Below, piece by piece: positions 6,439-8,345 of a stretch of DNA of 8,345 bases. Positions within the stretch are counted from its first letter, which is position 1; the number at the start of each line of letters is the position of its first letter. This stretch comes from Acidobacteriaceae bacterium (GTDB taxonomy: Bacteria; Acidobacteriota; Terriglobia; Terriglobales; Acidobacteriaceae). The stretch covers positions 1-8,345 of the forward strand of contig DAHXOQ010000118.1 of assembly GCA_027364815.1 (NCBI GenBank), given 5' to 3'. The notes beneath the pieces were generated by a model, which made no database searches, was not told the origin of the DNA, and worked only from the letters and a program-made list of their open reading frames with translations. The position numbers and the translations under genes were made by a program.

Positions 6439-6529
6439 AAAGGGTAAAATCCTTGCTCTCAAGCGCGGTTTCTCGCGCGAATTTTCGGCTCATTGCCTTT
6501 TCCTCTATTGTAACTGAACCGCGACTCCC

Positions 6530-7000
6530 CTACTCCCTCGCCGCCCTCTCCAACTCTCCAATATCCAACTTCTTCATCCCCATCATCGCCTTCAGCGCCT
6601 TCGGATGCTTCAACAACTCTCCCAACCTCGTCGGAACCACTTGCCAAACCATCCCAAACTTATCCTTCAACCACCCGCATTGAATTTCTTTCCCACCGCC
6701 ATCCAACAACTTCTCCCAATAATGATCCACCTCTGCCTGTGTCTCGCACCGTACCACAAACGAAACTGCATCACTGAATTTGTGATCCGGCCCACCGTTC
6801 ATCGCTGTAAACCGCTGCCCATCCAACTCAAAACCAATCGTCAAAATCTTTCCCGCATTCGGCCCCGCACCCTCCGGCCAGCGCATTTCGCTATGTCTCC
6901 GCGCGTTTTTAAAAATTCCAAAATAAAACTCCACCGCCTCCTCTGCATTCGCGTCAAACCAGAGAAATGGCGTAATCCGTGACTCATATCCGGTTTCCAT
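6530..7000 (-). CDS. VOC-superfamily protein (PhnB / 3-demethylubiquinone methyltransferase-like fold)
   Basis: This 156-aa protein has the paired beta-alpha-beta-beta-beta layout of the vicinal oxygen chelate superfamily. Markers are ITPFLWFDANAEEAVEFY (9-26) at the first strand and helix, ILTIGFELDGQRFTAMNGGP (52-71), SFVVRCETQAEVDHYWEKL (80-98), and DKFGMVWQVVPTRL (113-126) near the end. It matches the PhnB-like group once mis-named 3-demethylubiquinone-9 3-methyltransferase; such annotations rest on fold, not on shown activity. The reaction is unknown. The ATG at 7000 has GGAGGTG 5-6 nt upstream, so the start is secure. It is divergent from the second VOC gene across 144 nt and lies upstream of efp in the same direction. 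Confidence 0.92.
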   Translation of the reverse strand: METGYESRITPFLWFDANAEEAVEFYFGIFKNARRHSEMRWPEGAGPNAGKILTIGFELDGQRFTAMNGGPDHKFSDAVSFVVRCETQAEVDHYWEKLLDGGGKEIQCGWLKDKFGMVWQVVPTRLGELLKHPKALKAMMGMKKLDIGELERAARE

Positions 7001-7101
7001 CTTTCACCTCCAAGGGGAGCCATCATTCTCACCCATCCCCCGCCTCACATTCAACATCAATTCACCAATTCCATCTAGCTAATCACACCAAAACTCTGTA
7101 T

Positions 7102-7119
7102 TTTTCTTACGTAAGCAAA
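7102..7119. promoter_or_regulatory. Near-palindrome between divergent VOC genes (possible operator)
   Basis: The core CTTACGTAAG (7106-7115) is a perfect 10-bp palindrome. With the T and A runs outside, eight of nine pairs match over 7102-7119. It lies in the 144-nt spacer of the divergent VOC genes, 10 nt before the ribosome site (7129-7134) of the plus-strand gene, where a repressor could bind. No regulator gene is adjacent. Confidence 0.35.
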
Positions 7120-7144
7120 CTTCCCCTCAAGGAGCACCCAACCC

Positions 7145-7564
7145 ATGCAACTCAACACCTACATCAACTTCAACGGCAACTGCGCCGCCGCCTTCCGTTT
7201 CTACGACAAGCACCTCGACGCCAACATCACTGAAATGGCCTACTACAAGGACATGCCCGGCGCCTCCGCCAATAGCCCCTTTGCCGGCCAGGACGACGCC
7301 GTCCTCCACGCCCGCGCCATCATCGGCGGCACCGAACTCTTCGCCAGCGACTCACCCGCCGACCGCTACGCACCCATGGGCAGCACCTTCCTCACCCTCA
7401 CTTTCGACACCAGCGTAGAAGTCGAGCGCCTCTACCCGATCCTCAGTGAAGACGGCAAAATCATCATGAAGCTCGAAGAAACTTTCTTCGCCCACCGCTT
7501 CGCCATGTTCACCGACCAATTCGGCGTCAACTGGATGCTCATCCACGAGAAGAAAATGCCCTAA
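7145..7564 (+). CDS. VOC-superfamily protein (PhnB-like)
   Basis: This 139-aa protein belongs to the PhnB-like branch of the vicinal oxygen chelate fold. It starts MQLNTYINFNGNCAAAFRFY (1-20), the first strand and helix typical of PhnB-like proteins. It continues with VLHARAIIGGTELFASD (53-69), TFLTLTFDTSVEVERLY (81-97), and ends with ETFFAHRFAMFTDQFGVNW (112-130), a strongly conserved signature of the group. Activity is not established for most members; a link to phosphonate use is by old name only and no phn genes are nearby. AAGGAG (7129-7134) lies 10 nt before the ATG, supporting the start. It is cytosolic, with no signal peptide. It faces away from the other VOC gene at 6530-7000, from which it differs clearly in sequence, so it is not a recent tandem duplicate. 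Confidence 0.93.
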   Translation: MQLNTYINFNGNCAAAFRFYDKHLDANITEMAYYKDMPGASANSPFAGQDDAVLHARAIIGGTELFASDSPADRYAPMGSTFLTLTFDTSVEVERLYPILSEDGKIIMKLEETFFAHRFAMFTDQFGVNWMLIHEKKMP

Positions 7565-7604
7565 CCCCCTCATCAACATATGGCATATGGCGCGGATGCC
7601 CCAA

Positions 7605-7627
7605 TCCTTTGCGTTTTGTGCGAAGGA
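7605..7627 (+). promoter_or_regulatory. Hairpin that would mask a ribosome binding site
   Basis: TCCTTTGCG (7605-7613) pairs with TGCGAAGGA (7619-7627) over nine positions, two of them G-U, around a 5-nt loop TTTTG. The right arm contains AAGGA, 8 nt before ATG 7636, so the stem would hide that ribosome site. It could be a thermometer-like or trans-regulated switch, or just part of a 3' end structure of the VOC gene. Confidence 0.25.
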
Positions 7628-7635
7628 TGAAATTC

Positions 7636-7722
7636 ATGAATCTCAACCTACCGATGTATTCGCTGACTTGCCAACCTGCCACTTGCGCGCAGCGCAAGCC
7701 AACCCGCCGCACTTATCTCTAA
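7636..7722 (+). CDS. Possible 28-aa small ORF
   Basis: ATG at 7636 opens 28 codons ending in TAA (7720-7722). The product is basic, with two cysteines (MNLNLPMYSLTC at the start, RKPTRR near the end). AAGGA (7623-7627) lies 8 nt upstream, a good spacing. There is no homology signal, no membrane segment, and no neighbour that requires it. It may be chance, so it is listed as weak. Confidence 0.18.
   Translation: MNLNLPMYSLTCQPATCAQRKPTRRTYL
7682..7698. repeat. Perfect 7-bp hairpin
   Basis: CTTGCGC (7682-7688) and GCGCAAG (7692-7698) form a tight perfect stem with a GCA loop. It lies about 118 nt after the VOC stop. No T-run follows on either strand, so it is not a textbook terminator, though it could stall polymerase or protect a 3' end. 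GCCAACC occurs on both sides of it, giving an imperfect direct repeat around the stem. Confidence 0.4.
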
Positions 7723-8052
7723 AACGATCCCTCTGCATCGGCGCTTATAGACTCTAGAATCCTTCAGATTTGCTGACTTTGATCCTCAACCCAACGATCT
7801 CTTCCTTCACAGCACCATTCAATTCCACCAATACTCGACCTGTTCTCTATTTTTACCAAGATGGCTAACTGTGTAGTAAACACCCCCCCTTTACCGCACA
7901 AAAAAGCGTTATATCTACGTCGAATTCAATTCAAAATCCCTCAACATCCCCATACCTGTTTTGAACCCCACTACTCACTCAAAAATTCTCTACTCCACGC
8001 GCCGCCCAACCATTAAGATTACCGGAAGCCAGTGAGGAGCTATTCCGCAACC

Positions 8053-8345
8053 ATGAAAAACACTCTCTCCCGCCGCACATTTCTTCATTCCAGCGCCCTC
8101 ATTGCCGCATCCTGCGCAGCATCTCACGCCCTCCCCGCCCAAGCCGCGCCGCATCAAGAGACCGGTGACCCCTCGCCCATCCAACTCGGCATCGCCACTT
8201 ACACCTTCCGCAACTTCACGCGTGCCCAAATGATCGCCTATTTAAAGCAGCTTAACGTCACCGAGCTCAACGTCAAAGACGTCAAAGATCATCTCCCCTC
8301 CACACCCGCCGAAGAAACCGCCGCCCTCGCTGATTACTCCGCCGC
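8053..8345 (+). CDS. Tat-exported sugar phosphate isomerase/epimerase-like protein (5' part only)
   Basis: The first 97 codons are present; the rest lies beyond the right edge. The N terminus has a twin-arginine signal: SRRTFL (6-11), then a hydrophobic stretch (HSSALIAASCAAS) and a likely cleavage site near AQAA (29-32). The mature part starts with IQLGIATYTFRNF (43-55), followed by a helix and LNVTELNVKDVKDHLPS (67-83). This is the usual opening of the xylose isomerase-like TIM barrel in sugar phosphate isomerase/epimerase proteins exported by acidobacteria and planctomycetes. Tat export implies that it folds, perhaps with metal, before crossing the inner membrane. C21 might alternatively be a lipidation site, but the lipobox is poor. 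GAGGAG (8034-8039) is 13 nt before the ATG, longer than usual, yet no nearer start keeps the signal. Substrate is unknown. Confidence 0.85.
   Translation, partial: MKNTLSRRTFLHSSALIAASCAASHALPAQAAPHQETGDPSPIQLGIATYTFRNFTRAQMIAYLKQLNVTELNVKDVKDHLPSTPAEETAALADYSA

Larger units (their letters stand above)
7565..8052. other. 488-nt intergenic spacer with hairpins
   Basis: No well-supported gene is visible. The left half holds a tandem CATATGG repeat (7577-7590), a wobble-containing hairpin (7605-7627), a 10-bp palindrome ATTCATGAAT (7632-7641), a possible 28-codon ORF (7636-7722) and a perfect hairpin (7682-7698). The right half (about 7725-8030) is AT-rich with a C8 run near 7885, and presumably carries the promoter of the exported isomerase gene, though no clear consensus pair was found. 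Confidence 0.6.

Noticed and set aside
5848..6447. 199-codon plus-strand frame antisense to efp
   Set aside because: It is an Arg/His-rich mirror of the well-conserved efp gene.
6439..6462. TTG-initiated eight-residue extension of elongation factor P
   Set aside because: The ATG at 6438 gives the usual N terminus and length of the family.
7577..7590. Tandem CATATGG CATATGG as a repeat array or attachment site
   Set aside because: Only two 7-bp units and no mobile-element gene or matching second copy nearby; noted only in the spacer entry.
7582..7600. GGCAT/ATGCC hairpin as terminator of the second VOC gene
   Set aside because: The stem is only 5 bp with a 9-nt loop, and the following T-rich stretch is broken and distant.
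7990..8229. 79-codon minus-strand frame at the right end
   Set aside because: It is antisense to the Tat-signal gene, which has a clear signal peptide and TIM-barrel opening.

Overview
The window looks like chromosomal DNA from an acidobacterium, most likely of the Terriglobia/Acidobacteriaceae group. This is an inference. It rests on the house-keeping GC of the main genes (one hand-counted line of the efp gene is about 67% GC), the form of the elongation factor P gene, the secreted Tat-type sugar isomerase, and the mix of PhnB-like VOC proteins. No rRNA, tRNA, CRISPR array, transposase or IS end was seen.

Left part (1-1960), minus strand: the 5' end of a BadF/BadG-type N-acetylglucosamine kinase-like gene runs off the left edge. 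Upstream of it lies a secreted ENPP-type phosphodiesterase with all expected metal ligands. The two may be co-transcribed; an 87-nt gap holding a small hairpin separates them. A 162-nt divergent spacer with a 7-bp palindrome follows.

Middle part (1961-5011), plus strand: a TTG-started polytopic membrane protein of unknown function, a small exported four-cysteine beta-type protein, a 392-nt spacer with a possible 13-codon leader peptide, and a monofunctional proline dehydrogenase. A GC-rich hairpin at 5016-5038 then serves as a likely terminator for both converging transcription units.

Minus-strand block (5065-7000): reading right to left, a VOC-family protein, elongation factor P, a HEPN-domain protein, and an unrecognised 121-aa protein. 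The HEPN gene and its partner overlap by 22 nt. They are much more AT-rich than their neighbours (lines at 37-40% GC) and sit only 28 nt downstream of efp. They look like an acquired two-gene toxin-antitoxin-like or defence-like cassette lodged between efp and the shared terminator, and this is the most interesting item in the window.

Right part (7001-8345): a second VOC/PhnB-like gene faces away from the first across a 144-nt spacer centred on a near-palindrome. A 488-nt spacer follows, holding two hairpins and a possible 28-codon ORF whose ribosome binding site lies in one of the hairpins. The 5' end of a Tat-exported sugar phosphate isomerase/epimerase-like gene runs off the right edge.

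Most of the genes are unrelated metabolic and house-keeping functions. The only clear functional pairings are the overlapping HEPN cassette and, less surely, the divergent VOC genes.
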